The notes below the pieces were generated by a model that did not search any database, had not been told where the DNA came from, and saw only the letters and a list, made by a program, of their open reading frames with translations. A stretch of 44,161 bases of DNA from Candidatus Zhuqueibacterota bacterium (lineage in GTDB: Bacteria; Zhuqueibacterota; Zhuqueibacteria; Zhuqueibacterales; Zhuqueibacteraceae), in assembly GCA_022616415.1 (NCBI GenBank), contig JAKEEU010000375.1, positions 1 through 44,161 on the forward strand, in the 5' to 3' direction. The position numbers were made by a program, and so were the translations under genes. Each line of letters opens with the position of its first letter. Positions within the stretch are counted from its first letter, which is position 1. This document shows, in pieces, positions 14,914 to 22,962 of the stretch.

Positions 14914-17322
14914 TTAATTCGTCCCCGTCACGCCTTTGCGATTTTTCACGTACTTGTCCGCCCATTCGAGCATCTCCGCAAGAGTGTGCAGCACCGACTC
15001 GCGCGCCACGTAGCCGTGACTCTCGTGGGGCAGCAGCACCAAGCGCGCGGTGCCGCCGTGGCCCTGGATGGCTTGAAAGAGACGCTCGGATTGAATGGTA
15101 AACGTGCCGGAATTGTTGTCGGCTTCGCCGTGAATGAGCAGAATCGGCTCGTTGATCTTGTTGGCGTGCATGAACGGCGAAACTTTGAAGTAAAGCTCGG
15201 GCGCTTCCCAAAACGAACGGCGCTCGCTTTGAAAACCGAATGGCGTGAGTGTGCGATTGTAAGCGCCGCTGCGCGCCATGCCGGCAGCAAACAAATCCGA
15301 ATGCGCCAACAGGTTGGCGGTCATGAACGCGCCGTAACTATGGCCGGAAACGCCGACCCGATTGCGGTCGATCACGCCCATGGAGTCAAGTTTGTCAATC
15401 GCCGCTTTGCCGGCGGCAACGATTTGCTCGACGTAGGTGTTGTTCATCGTTTCCGCATCGCCCACCACCGGCATCGTCGCATCCATCAAGACGGCGTAAC
15501 CTTGCGTCAGGAAGAACAGTGGTGAGGAACCGCGGAAAGATGTGAATTGATGCGGTGAGCCGCGAACTTGTCCGGCGGTGCCAGGATCGGAATACTCCAG
15601 CGGGTACGCCCAAATTAACACTGGCAGTTTGGTGCCGGCTTGATAATCAGGCGGCAAGTACAGCGTGCCCGACAAGTCCACGCCATCGGGCCGTTTGTAT
15701 TTGACCAATTCTTTCTTCAAGCCGGTGAGCTGCGGTGTGGGATCTTTGAAATCGGTGAGCGTCGTGCGTTTGTTGTTTTTGAGATCGGTGAGAAAGTAAT
15801 TCGGCGGCTCAGTTAGAGATTCGTAGCGCGTGACGATCGTGTTGCGGTCGTTGCCGAGAAATGAAGCGAATTGCTCGTAGGCTTTTTCCGGCGAGCGGAA
15901 AACCGTTTGCTTGGCAAGCGTTTTCAAGTTGAAGCGATCCAAGCGCGGGCGTTCTCCGGTCTCCGAAGCGCCGCGCGCGCTCAAATAAATCCAGTCGCCT
16001 TCTTGCACAAAGACCGACTCGCCGTTTGGCCGGGTTTCATAAACGGGCCGGCCGGGATCTTTGTACGCGTCTCTGATGCTGAGATCGAAAACGACTTTGC
16101 GAGTCTTCGCTGGATTCGTCAAATTGAGAAACGCCGTCGTGCGCCAACGACGGTCACGATCGTATTCGGCCAGCAACACTTCATCACGCCGCGCCGTCCA
16201 GTCAAAGCCGGAGAAGCGGTGTTGAATCTTCGTGACCTCGTTCGGCGATTTGCTGAAAGGAGCGGCAAGCGCCATCAGCCCGTCACGATGCGGCACTTTT
16301 TTCAACGGATCGCCGCCGTCGAGCGCTTCCACCCACAACAGCTTGGCCGGATGCAATTCCTGCCATTGCACGCTACGCGGGCCGGTGGGGACACCTTGCG
16401 TTGGAATCTCGTCGGAAATCGGCAGGTCGGCAATTGTGGTGACGAGCTTGCCAGTTGCATCCCACACTTCGGTCGAGCGGGTGAAATAAAAATACGGCAC
16501 GCGATAAGAGAAGGGACGCTTGAGTTTGGTGACGAGAACGTACTTCTCATCCGGCGAAAATTCCGCGCTCGAGATGATCGCCGGCGCGCCAATCGTTTTG
16601 ACTTCGCTTGTTGCAGAATTCACCAACGCCAGTTGGGAAGTGGCAAAGTGCTCGAATAGATTCTCGTCGTGCGGCGTTCTGAGCAAATCCTGAAACGTCG
16701 CCATTTTGGAAATCTTCCCCGCGGTCTCTTCGATATTGGGGCCGAGGGGAACTTTGGGCGTCTCCGGCGCTTTGCCGCGTTCCGATGGTACCAGCTTGAC
16801 TCGCAAATGAACGTTGTCACGCATCCATTCAAACGGCGAGGTGAGCACATCGTTGACGCGCACGCCGGGAAGGGCTTTGGCTTTTCCGGTTGCGGCATCG
16901 GCAATCCACAGCTCGACGTCATCGGCGAGATCGTGAGTGAAAGCGAGCTTGGTTCCATCGTAAGACCAGCGCGGAATGCCGAGTTTGGCATCCGCGGGCG
17001 CTTCAATCGCGACTGTCTTGCCGGTTTGCAGCCATTTGACGGATAAGCGCGTGTACTGCGTCAGCCGCTGCCGCGAGCCAAGCTCGGGGTTGACGCGCAA
17101 TCCGCCCAATTTGAGAAACGGCTGCGCGACCAGTTCGATGGAAGGATGGGGCCGATAGTCCACGAGCAGCATCGCGTCGTTGGCCGGGCTGACGAGCACG
17201 AACGGCGTCGGCGGCGCGTCGAGAATATCGACGACGGCTTTAGGCGGAAGCTTGTAGGGCGTTTGCGCTGAAACCTGCAATACCAGAAGCGTGATCCCCA
17301 AAAGTGTGACAAGCTTTTTCAT
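14914..17322 (-). CDS. secreted S9 family prolyl-oligopeptidase-type peptidase
   Basis: An 802-residue serine peptidase with a cleavable signal peptide (MKKLVTLLGITLLVLQVSAQ), so periplasmic or exported. An N-terminal beta-propeller-like region (about 60-560) is followed by an alpha/beta-hydrolase domain with the GHSYG nucleophile elbow, the Asp of HGEADNN and the His of HESHGY. The layout is closest to the glutamyl-endopeptidase/dipeptidyl-aminopeptidase branch of S9. The ATG at 17322 has GGAG eight bases upstream; the frame extends to 17481 but overlaps the preceding gene. It starts 44 bp after the 3-hydroxyanthranilate dioxygenase stop, so it is probably co-transcribed. It could release aromatic amino acids from peptides, which is inference. 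Confidence 0.9.
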   Translation of the reverse strand: MKKLVTLLGITLLVLQVSAQTPYKLPPKAVVDILDAPPTPFVLVSPANDAMLLVDYRPHPSIELVAQPFLKLGGLRVNPELGSRQRLTQYTRLSVKWLQTGKTVAIEAPADAKLGIPRWSYDGTKLAFTHDLADDVELWIADAATGKAKALPGVRVNDVLTSPFEWMRDNVHLRVKLVPSERGKAPETPKVPLGPNIEETAGKISKMATFQDLLRTPHDENLFEHFATSQLALVNSATSEVKTIGAPAIISSAEFSPDEKYVLVTKLKRPFSYRVPYFYFTRSTEVWDATGKLVTTIADLPISDEIPTQGVPTGPRSVQWQELHPAKLLWVEALDGGDPLKKVPHRDGLMALAAPFSKSPNEVTKIQHRFSGFDWTARRDEVLLAEYDRDRRWRTTAFLNLTNPAKTRKVVFDLSIRDAYKDPGRPVYETRPNGESVFVQEGDWIYLSARGASETGERPRLDRFNLKTLAKQTVFRSPEKAYEQFASFLGNDRNTIVTRYESLTEPPNYFLTDLKNNKRTTLTDFKDPTPQLTGLKKELVKYKRPDGVDLSGTLYLPPDYQAGTKLPVLIWAYPLEYSDPGTAGQVRGSPHQFTSFRGSSPLFFLTQGYAVLMDATMPVVGDAETMNNTYVEQIVAAGKAAIDKLDSMGVIDRNRVGVSGHSYGAFMTANLLAHSDLFAAGMARSGAYNRTLTPFGFQSERRSFWEAPELYFKVSPFMHANKINEPILLIHGEADNNSGTFTIQSERLFQAIQGHGGTARLVLLPHESHGYVARESVLHTLAEMLEWADKYVKNRKGVTGTN

Positions 17323-17366
17323 TTCAGGTCTCCATGGTTTTGAGATTGATTGCAGACAGCCAATTT

Positions 17367-17987
17367 TCACCACGACTTGCCGTGCACTTCCGCGAAGGGA
17401 TCTTTTGCATACTCGTTGCCTTTGCTGCGCTCCGCCATGCTTTGATCCCAATTCGGCGGCAGTTCCATCACGTGGCTGCACTTTTTGCAGGTGCGGCGCT
17501 CGAGCGAGGAGTAGAAGTTGCGCATGACCATCGGAAATTGCTTGACGATGTCTTCGAGAAAGAAATACTCATCGTAGAGCAGATTGCCGCACTTTTCGCA
17601 GAAATACAAAAATCCATCCTTTTCGCCTTTCTGACGGTGCTTTTCGATGATCAAACCGAAGGTGTTGGCAAAGCGCTGCGGCGAATGCGGCATTTTGGGC
17701 GGGATCAAAAACATCTCGCCTTCACGGACGGGCACTTCCCAATGTTTGCCGTCACGATAGAGCTTGATTTTGATGTCACCTTTGAGCTGCAAGAACAGCT
17801 CTTCGCTCTCATTATAATGATAGTCTTTCCGCGAATTGGGGCCGCCGGAAACCATCACGATGAACGTGTCGTTGCCTTTGAAGATGGTTTCGTTGGCCAC
17901 CGGCGGAATCAGGCGATGCTTGTTTCGCTCGACCCAGCCCATGAGGCTGAAGGGTTCCAACGGTTTTTGCGAGTCGCGATTTTCCAT
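17367..17987 (-). CDS. nbaC: 3-hydroxyanthranilate 3,4-dioxygenase
   Basis: Opens the ring of 3-hydroxyanthranilate to ACMS using Fe(II) and O2. The 206-residue cupin has the metal ligands H57, E63 (DYHYNESEE) and H101 (MPHSPQR), aligned with the bacterial enzyme, and a C-terminal rubredoxin-like second metal site C130-x2-C133 and C167-x2-C170, which is typical of bacterial and fungal forms. A strong Shine-Dalgarno GGAGG lies six bases before the ATG. With ACMSD nearby and no quinolinate phosphoribosyltransferase in the window, its role is catabolic rather than NAD synthesis. Confidence 0.95.
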   Translation of the reverse strand: MENRDSQKPLEPFSLMGWVERNKHRLIPPVANETIFKGNDTFIVMVSGGPNSRKDYHYNESEELFLQLKGDIKIKLYRDGKHWEVPVREGEMFLIPPKMPHSPQRFANTFGLIIEKHRQKGEKDGFLYFCEKCGNLLYDEYFFLEDIVKQFPMVMRNFYSSLERRTCKKCSHVMELPPNWDQSMAERSKGNEYAKDPFAEVHGKSW

Positions 17988-18020
17988 TTTTATCCTCCGT
18001 TAGCATTAATTTAATGGAAT

Positions 18021-18085
18021 TTTCCAACGGATGAATTAAGACCAACGGATGTTTTATCCGCTGGTCTTAATTCATCCGTTGGAAA
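18021..18085. repeat. CCAACGGAT-type long hairpin element
   Basis: A 30-bp arm (18021-18050) pairs with 18056-18085 with a single mismatch around a five-base loop (GTTTT). Each arm contains CCAACGGAT (or CCAGCGGAT) twice. A relative is at 20950-21016. There is no T-tract on the minus strand, so it is more like a miniature repeat than a terminator. It lies between the deaminase and dioxygenase genes. Confidence 0.8.
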
Positions 18086-18120
18086 TTATTTGCTTTTTTG
18101 CATTGCTCCGACTTTTCAAT

Positions 18121-18783
18121 TCAGTCAATCGCCGCTATCACCTTCAACTCAATTGCGATCGGCGTCGGCAAACGATTCACCTCGACCGTCGTTCGGCACG
18201 GCTGGTTTTCTTTAAAATATTCCGCATAAATACGATTGAAAATGGGAAAATCATCTTTCATGTTGGTCAAGAAAACCGTCACGTCGACGATTTTATCCCA
18301 GTCCGAACCGGCTTCTTCCAAAATGTACTTGATGTTGCGGAAAACAGCATGGCACTGCGCGGCGATGTCGTAAGACACGATTTCGCCATTGGCATCCAAG
18401 TCCACGCCGGGAATTTTTTTCGAGCCTCTTTCGCGCGGGCCGATGCCGGAGAGGAAAAGCAGATTGCCGGCGCGGCGCGCGTGCGGATAGGGGCCGACGG
18501 GTTCGGGCGCTTGCGAGGAGATGACTACATCTTGCTGCTGTGGTTGGGATTTGGGTGAGTATCTCTCCCGTTGTTCTGCAACGAGCGGAAGCTCGGTTGC
18601 TTCTTCATACTTATACTCTTTGAATTTCCTTTCAACAGCGAGAGGTTGAGTGATTAGAATACCGCGGTGCGCTTTCTGTGCTTCGAGTATTTTGGCATGT
18701 ATCTTTGCAAAGTCAAAATCACATTCCGCTTCAAGCTGAAGTCGTATCTGGCGGACTTCTTCAATAATGGGATCGTTCCACAT
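18121..18783 (-). CDS. nbaF: fusion: PIN-associated antitoxin-like N-terminus + RidA-type 2-aminomuconate deaminase
   Basis: 220 residues in two parts. Residues 1-60 (MWNDPIIEEVRQIR, then CDFDFAKIHAKILEAQ) resemble the short W-x-DPI-x-EEVR proteins usually encoded beside VapC-like PIN genes. After a Gln-rich linker (about 75-85), residues 86-220 are a RidA/YjgF domain with the PEPVGPYPHARR and NLLFLSGIGPRERGS segments seen in 2-aminomuconate deaminases and R197 in CRTTVEVNRLP. No in-frame ATG, GTG or TTG lies near the RidA domain start, so it must be translated from the antitoxin part. The ATG at 18783 has an ideal GGAGG seven bases upstream, within the end of the PIN gene. Expected reaction: 2-aminomuconate to 4-oxalocrotonate plus ammonia. 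Confidence 0.85.
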   Translation of the reverse strand: MWNDPIIEEVRQIRLQLEAECDFDFAKIHAKILEAQKAHRGILITQPLAVERKFKEYKYEEATELPLVAEQRERYSPKSQPQQQDVVISSQAPEPVGPYPHARRAGNLLFLSGIGPRERGSKKIPGVDLDANGEIVSYDIAAQCHAVFRNIKYILEEAGSDWDKIVDVTVFLTNMKDDFPIFNRIYAEYFKENQPCRTTVEVNRLPTPIAIELKVIAAID

Positions 18784-18785
18784 AA

Positions 18786-19259
18786 TTATACCTCCATCAA
18801 TTCTTCCGGCGTGCAAATGATCGGTGTGTGAAAATTCAGTTGTTTGTCGAGCGTTTCAATAACTTTGCGCGTGACGCCGTTTGCAAGATGTTTGCAATTC
18901 CAGGTCAAGAGATAATCGACTTTATACCAAGCCGGAAATGCGAGGTGATAGGCGTCCGTTCGAGCCTTTTCCGGAATTTTTGTCGCTTCAAAGTATTTAA
19001 ATGCCAGTTCTGTAATTTCTTCGTTCAACACCAAAAGCGGAATATCCTGAATCGCTGCCAACCGTTTCTGCGCCGCTTGCTGGTCACCTTGACTTGCTTC
19101 CTGCTTCACAAACTCTGAAATATAACATTGAACTTCCGGGCGGACTTTGCTCCACCATTCGTGTGTTATTTGTTGATGTCCGGCGACGATCAAATCTCGG
19201 CATGGCCTGGCCGTCAAATAACTGACAATGCTAGTTTCAGTGTAAACTGTAGGGTTCAT
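18786..19259 (-). CDS. VapC-like PIN-domain toxin
   Basis: About 157 residues of the PIN-like family with the N-terminal VYTETSIVSYLTARPCRD and AGHQQITHEWW pattern, the mid-region acidic PEKARTDAYHLA, and DYLLTWNCKHLAN near the C-terminus; the conserved acids are candidate Mg2+ ligands of a ribonuclease. The ATG at 19259 fits the family; a frame to 19271 adds only four residues. It ends two bases before the ATG of the antitoxin-deaminase fusion, whose ribosome-binding site lies in its last codons. It is embedded between the semialdehyde dehydrogenase and the deaminase of the same pathway. Confidence 0.85.
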   Translation of the reverse strand: MNPTVYTETSIVSYLTARPCRDLIVAGHQQITHEWWSKVRPEVQCYISEFVKQEASQGDQQAAQKRLAAIQDIPLLVLNEEITELAFKYFEATKIPEKARTDAYHLAFPAWYKVDYLLTWNCKHLANGVTRKVIETLDKQLNFHTPIICTPEELMEV

Positions 19260-19298
19260 TTGTGCAGGCAAGCTCGTTCAAAAAGTTACGAAGGAAAA

Positions 19299-19423
19299 TG
19301 CAGGGCGACCGCCACAATGAGATCGGCGCTCCCGAAAACGGGATGATTGCACGAAGGCAGTCCTGACGCCCCGGACGAGGATCTCGAACCCGGTACTTGG
19401 ACCCGTGGTCGCGTCGCCCTGCA
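19299..19423. ncRNA. structured-RNA-like or palindrome-ended element of unknown family
   Basis: A 125-bp GC-rich block bounded by TGCAGGGCGAC (19299-19309) and GTCGCCCTGCA (19413-19423), perfect 11-bp complements. Inside are a TCCCG-AAAA-CGGGA hairpin and a CGAG-GAT-CTCG hairpin flanked by CCGG/CCGG. It fills most of the 200-bp gap between the aldehyde dehydrogenase and PIN genes. It does not fold as a tRNA (eight-base T-loop, no acceptor geometry) and lacks the SRP, 5S or common riboswitch signatures I know. It may be a small RNA, an mRNA leader for the PIN gene, or a mobile element. Confidence 0.4.
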
Positions 19424-19458
19424 AAACATATTCTACTAAATCAGCGGCAATTTGTCAA

Positions 19459-20907
19459 TCACTTTTTCAGTTTTAGACAAACATTTTTCGGCTCGGTGAA
19501 AAAGCGCAAGGCTTCCAATCCGCCTTCTCGGCCCAGCCCGGAATTTTTCATGCCGCCGAACGGAGTGCGCAGGTCGCGCAACATCCAGCAGTTGATCCAA
19601 ATAATTCCGGATTGAATCGCATTCGCGAGGCGATGCGCGCGCGTCAAATTTTCCGTCCAAATGGTGGCGGCCAGTCCGTATGGCGTGCTATTGGCAAATT
19701 GCAAAATTTCTTCCTCGGTATCGAACGGCATGATCGTCACCACCGGCCCGAAAATTTCTTCCTGATTGGTGCGGCAATCGTAGGTCAAACCTTCGATCAC
19801 CGCCGGCTCGACGAACCAGCCATGCTTGCAGCGATCTTCAAATTTTACCGGCTTGCCGCCGCATAAAATCGTTCCGCCTTCTTGTTTGGCCAATTCGATG
19901 TAGGAAAGAATTTTCTCCAGATGCGCCATTGAAACCACCGCCCCTAAATTGCCGTCTTCGAGCAAAGGATCGCCGACTTTCAGCTTCTTCGTGCGCGCGA
20001 CAAAATCATCACGAAATTTTTCGTAAAGCGGACGCTCGACAAACAGGCGCGAGCCGCAGAGACAAATCTCGCCTTGATTTGAAAATGAAGACCGCAACGT
20101 GGTTTGCAGCATCTCTTCGTAATTGCAATCGGCAAAAATGAGGTTCGGATTTTTGCCGCCCATTTCGAGCGAGAGCTTTTTGAACGTCGGCGCCGCGGTT
20201 TTGGCAATCTCCGCGCCGGTGCGGGTGCTGCCGGTAAAGGTGATGACCGGAATCTTGGGATGCGCGGAAATGGCAGCACCGGCTTTATGGCCGTAGCCAT
20301 GCACGATATTCAAAACGCCCGGCGGCATTCCCGCCTCGATGCAAAGCTCGGAAAGCATGTACGCGGTCATCGGCGTGATTTCGGAGGGCTTGCCAACCAC
20401 GCAATTTCCCGCCGCGAGAGCCGGCGCAATTTTCCAGGTAAAAAGATACAACGGCAAATTCCACGGCGAAATGCAACCGGCAATACCGATTGGTTGGCGC
20501 AAAGTATAATTGATGGCCGTGTCCGCCATGATGTGCGCCTCGCTGGCGAAATGAATGATCGCGGTCGCAAAGAAATGAAAATTGCTCGCCGCGCGCGGGA
20601 TGTCTACACTCTTGGCCAGCCACACCGGCTTGCCGTTGTCGATGGATTCTGCCAACGCCAGCTTGTCACGGTTCTGCTCGATCAATTGAGACACTCGCAT
20701 CAACAATTGCGATCTTTCTTCAACCGGCGTGACCGACCACTTTGGAAAAGCTTTCTCGGCGGCGGCAACGGCCATCGCAATATCGCGCTCATCGGAATCG
20801 GGGACGTGAGAATAGATCTCGCCGGTGGCAGGATTGTAGTTGTCGATATACTGGTTGGAAATGGGGGCGATGAGCTCGCCGTTGATGTAATTTTTGATTT
20901 TTTTCAT
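19459..20907 (-). CDS. nbaE: 2-aminomuconate-6-semialdehyde dehydrogenase (aldehyde dehydrogenase family)
   Basis: Oxidises 2-aminomuconate semialdehyde to 2-aminomuconate with NAD+, between ACMSD and the deaminase. The 482 residues show the ALDH hallmarks PWNLPL (with the catalytic Asn), GKPSEITP, FTGSTRTG, LEMGGKNP with the general-base Glu, and the nucleophile in NQGEICLCG. The C-x-C arrangement at the active site is that of the hydroxymuconic/aminomuconic semialdehyde branch (ALDH8A1-like). Specificity is assigned from that motif plus its neighbours. The ribosome-binding site is weak. It follows kynA after a hairpin element. Confidence 0.9.
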   Translation of the reverse strand: MKKIKNYINGELIAPISNQYIDNYNPATGEIYSHVPDSDERDIAMAVAAAEKAFPKWSVTPVEERSQLLMRVSQLIEQNRDKLALAESIDNGKPVWLAKSVDIPRAASNFHFFATAIIHFASEAHIMADTAINYTLRQPIGIAGCISPWNLPLYLFTWKIAPALAAGNCVVGKPSEITPMTAYMLSELCIEAGMPPGVLNIVHGYGHKAGAAISAHPKIPVITFTGSTRTGAEIAKTAAPTFKKLSLEMGGKNPNLIFADCNYEEMLQTTLRSSFSNQGEICLCGSRLFVERPLYEKFRDDFVARTKKLKVGDPLLEDGNLGAVVSMAHLEKILSYIELAKQEGGTILCGGKPVKFEDRCKHGWFVEPAVIEGLTYDCRTNQEEIFGPVVTIMPFDTEEEILQFANSTPYGLAATIWTENLTRAHRLANAIQSGIIWINCWMLRDLRTPFGGMKNSGLGREGGLEALRFFTEPKNVCLKLKK

Positions 20908-20949
20908 TATTCAAAATATTTTAGTTCGTCGTTTCTATTTGCAATTTCA

Positions 20950-21016
20950 CCAACGGATAAAAGCGGCCAACGGATTTTATTTTGCGAATATTCGTTGGCC
21001 GCTTCTCATCCGTTGG
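20950..21016. repeat. CCAACGGAT-type hairpin element (second copy)
   Basis: About 25-bp imperfect arms (20950-20974 and 20992-21016) contain CCAACGGAT and GCGGCCAACG, around an AT-rich loop. It is related to 18021-18085. Its right end contains the last codons and the TGA of kynA. A 15-base piece, AAAAGCGGCCAACGG, recurs at the end of the ACMSD gene. Confidence 0.7.
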
Positions 21017-22115
21017 ACATTGGTTTTTGATCATAATAAAATCCCAAATTCTTTTCGAAATCAGACGGCAGCTCCGGCAAAGCCGAGCGCGGAATGAGAA
21101 ATGTCGATAGGTTGGACAAATCGGCAAAAATTTTGTGGCTTTCTATCGTCGTGCGCAAATAATGATAGCCGGATGAGCCGCCGGTGCCGATTTTCGAGCC
21201 GATCATGCGCTGCACCATCAGCGCGTGGCGGTAGCGCCAGGCGGTCAGCAATTCGTCGATGTCGATCAAAACCGTAAGCAGGCGGAAAGGCAGGTGCAAA
21301 ATCGGCTCGTCACGGTACAAGTTGATCAAGAGCGCGGCGTGTGTGGCGCGGTATGATAATCGGCGCTGGCCTTTTTTCACCAACTGGTTGTGCTTCTCTT
21401 CGTCAAACAATGCCGCAAAACTCTGCTCGGTTTGCGACAGCTCGTGAAGTTGGGCGTCGCGTTCTTCGTTCGATAAAGTCGGATTCGTTTGGATGATGCC
21501 GCGATCGCTTTCCAGCATTTTCGTCACCGCCGCCCGGTAGCTCGTCCAAAAATTGAAACCCTGAAAATCGAGAAAGGGCGTGCGCTCGAGCCATCGTTCA
21601 ACCAGTTGAAACAACGAAGGCTCATGTTCGGCGCGTTGAATCATCTCCTGGTGCGCCGGCGATAAACGCGAATAATAAGCGTTTTTGTCATACGCCTTGC
21701 GCCACTCCGGTTTTAAACCGAGTTTGTTTTCAATCAAACGGAATTGAAAGCTTTGGAAGCCGGAGGCGGGCGTGAGCCAATCGCGGAACTCGAGAAAATC
21801 CAGCGGCGTCATGGTTTCGAGAATGCGCAGTTGCTCGACGATGACTTTTTGGATTTCGGCGATACGGTGCAATCGCGCCACGGCGATCCCGACGGCTTTC
21901 TCTTCGACGTAATCGCGCTGGAAAATCGCGACGACGGAATCCAACTCGTGCAGAATTTGCTTGAACCACAGCTCATAGGCTTGATGCACGATGATGAAGA
22001 GCATCTCGTCGTGCGCCGGGTGGCCGTATTCCACGCTTTTGGGAGATTGGCTGGAGAGCAAATGGTCGAGTTGGAGGTAGTCTGCGTAATAAAGGGGGAA
22101 ATGTGGCCGCTGCAT
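21006..22115 (-). CDS. kynA: tryptophan 2,3-dioxygenase
   Basis: Haem enzyme that opens the indole ring of tryptophan to N-formylkynurenine, the first step of the pathway. The 369 residues have the TDO landmarks YADYLQLDHLL, FIIVHQAYELWFKQILHE, FQSFQFRLIE and the distinctive WRYRHALMVQRMIG-KIGTGGSSGYHYL stretch holding the proximal His. The ATG at 22115 was chosen: AAGGTG lies seven bases upstream, whereas the GTG at 22124 is inside that ribosome-binding site. It begins six bases after the HEPN gene stop, so it is co-transcribed with that toxin-antitoxin pair. The last residues (SNG) are encoded by the end of a palindromic repeat. Confidence 0.95.
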   Translation of the reverse strand: MQRPHFPLYYADYLQLDHLLSSQSPKSVEYGHPAHDEMLFIIVHQAYELWFKQILHELDSVVAIFQRDYVEEKAVGIAVARLHRIAEIQKVIVEQLRILETMTPLDFLEFRDWLTPASGFQSFQFRLIENKLGLKPEWRKAYDKNAYYSRLSPAHQEMIQRAEHEPSLFQLVERWLERTPFLDFQGFNFWTSYRAAVTKMLESDRGIIQTNPTLSNEERDAQLHELSQTEQSFAALFDEEKHNQLVKKGQRRLSYRATHAALLINLYRDEPILHLPFRLLTVLIDIDELLTAWRYRHALMVQRMIGSKIGTGGSSGYHYLRTTIESHKIFADLSNLSTFLIPRSALPELPSDFEKNLGFYYDQKPMSNG

Positions 22116-22120
22116 GGAAT

Positions 22121-22597
22121 TCACCTTTTGATTTTAGGCTTTAGCTGCTTGAGAAAATCTGCTATATCGTTTTTGTATATTTTTTTGAGCGTCATAGCCT
22201 TTCGTAGCACGATCTTGATTCTGGCTGGTTCTAATTCAATGCCGTATGCATGACGAAAGAGATGCCGGAAGCTGCGTAGTTCATTGAGCAGTTCGTATGA
22301 CGATTCAGAGATAAACGCCGGACGAATGCCATTAATCTTTAGTTTCATTTTGCTGAGCAGTTCTTTGTGCCAAGCCATTTGATCGACAATGTGATTTTCA
22401 AAGTGGTCAGCAACGAGCCTAAACAAATCTTCAAAGGCGCAATACAAGTTGTGCAACTGATAGGCAAGGCTTTCCAAGGTGAGAGGGTCTTTGGTATAGC
22501 CCTTCTTTCTCCGGATAATCTTGCGATAAATTTCTTCGATCAGCTTTTGCTGATCACGAATGCTCGCTTCAAGTGCGGTTAGCTGCTTCTTTTCCAT
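22121..22597 (-). CDS. HEPN-domain ribonuclease toxin-like protein (HepT family)
   Basis: 158 helical residues with the HEPN R-x4-H signature in FRHLFRHAYGIEL and a surrounding ELRSFRH pattern typical of HepT-like proteins. The gene overlaps the upstream nucleotidyltransferase gene by 19 bp, the classical MNT-HEPN pairing. Known pairs are toxin-antitoxin systems in which MNT adds AMP to a Tyr of the HEPN toxin; in the best-studied case that Tyr follows R-x4-H, as in the HAY here. It ends six bases before kynA. Confidence 0.85.
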   Translation of the reverse strand: MEKKQLTALEASIRDQQKLIEEIYRKIIRRKKGYTKDPLTLESLAYQLHNLYCAFEDLFRLVADHFENHIVDQMAWHKELLSKMKLKINGIRPAFISESSYELLNELRSFRHLFRHAYGIELEPARIKIVLRKAMTLKKIYKNDIADFLKQLKPKIKR

Positions 22598-22935
22598 TCC
22601 AACCCAATTTCCAGAATTCGATTTTTGAGATGATGCTTTTCAATCTGAATGACGTCCACTTCTCGTCCCGTAAGCTCGGAGAGCTCAGCCATGAATGTGA
22701 AATACCTTTCATCGGTTAGACCTTCAACCGCTACGTCAACATCGGAATTCTTCCGAAAACGCCCTTTTTTTGTCAGCGAGCCGAAAACGTAGGCACGCGC
22801 GAAACCATATCTGGCGGCTAATTGCGGCAACGAGTGCAACAAATGTTCGAGCATTTGTTTTCTCATCATCTCGTTTTCCCGCCGCTCTTTGCGAAGATAC
22901 TGGTCGAGAAGGGTGGTTTTGAATGGTCTGGTCAT
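22579..22935 (-). CDS. MNT-type nucleotidyltransferase antitoxin (MntA family)
   Basis: 118 residues with the minimal nucleotidyltransferase motif: G52-S53 (VFGSLTKKG) followed by D65-x-D67 (SDVDVAV), and a C-terminal EVDVIQIEK strand. Expected to adenylylate and neutralise the HEPN partner encoded in overlap downstream. It is the first gene after a TTGACT-17-TACCTT promoter, only about 30 bp away. The N-terminal 20 residues (KERRENEMMRKQ) are charged, and an internal Met (M23/M24) could be the true start. Confidence 0.85.
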   Translation of the reverse strand: MTRPFKTTLLDQYLRKERRENEMMRKQMLEHLLHSLPQLAARYGFARAYVFGSLTKKGRFRKNSDVDVAVEGLTDERYFTFMAELSELTGREVDVIQIEKHHLKNRILEIGLEWKRSS

Positions 22936-22962
22936 GGCGTTTCATCAATATATTCCGGCGAA

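Noticed and set aside
17367..17987. 3-hydroxyanthranilate dioxygenase as part of NAD biosynthesis
   Set aside because: ACMSD, the semialdehyde dehydrogenase and the deaminase are all nearby and no quinolinate phosphoribosyltransferase is in the window, so the catabolic route fits better.
19299..19423. tRNA-like or 5S-like gene suggested by GGGTTCGAGATCC (minus strand) and complementary ends
   Set aside because: The T-loop would have eight bases, the 125-bp span is too long for the acceptor ends to belong to one tRNA, and the conserved 5S and SRP motifs are absent.
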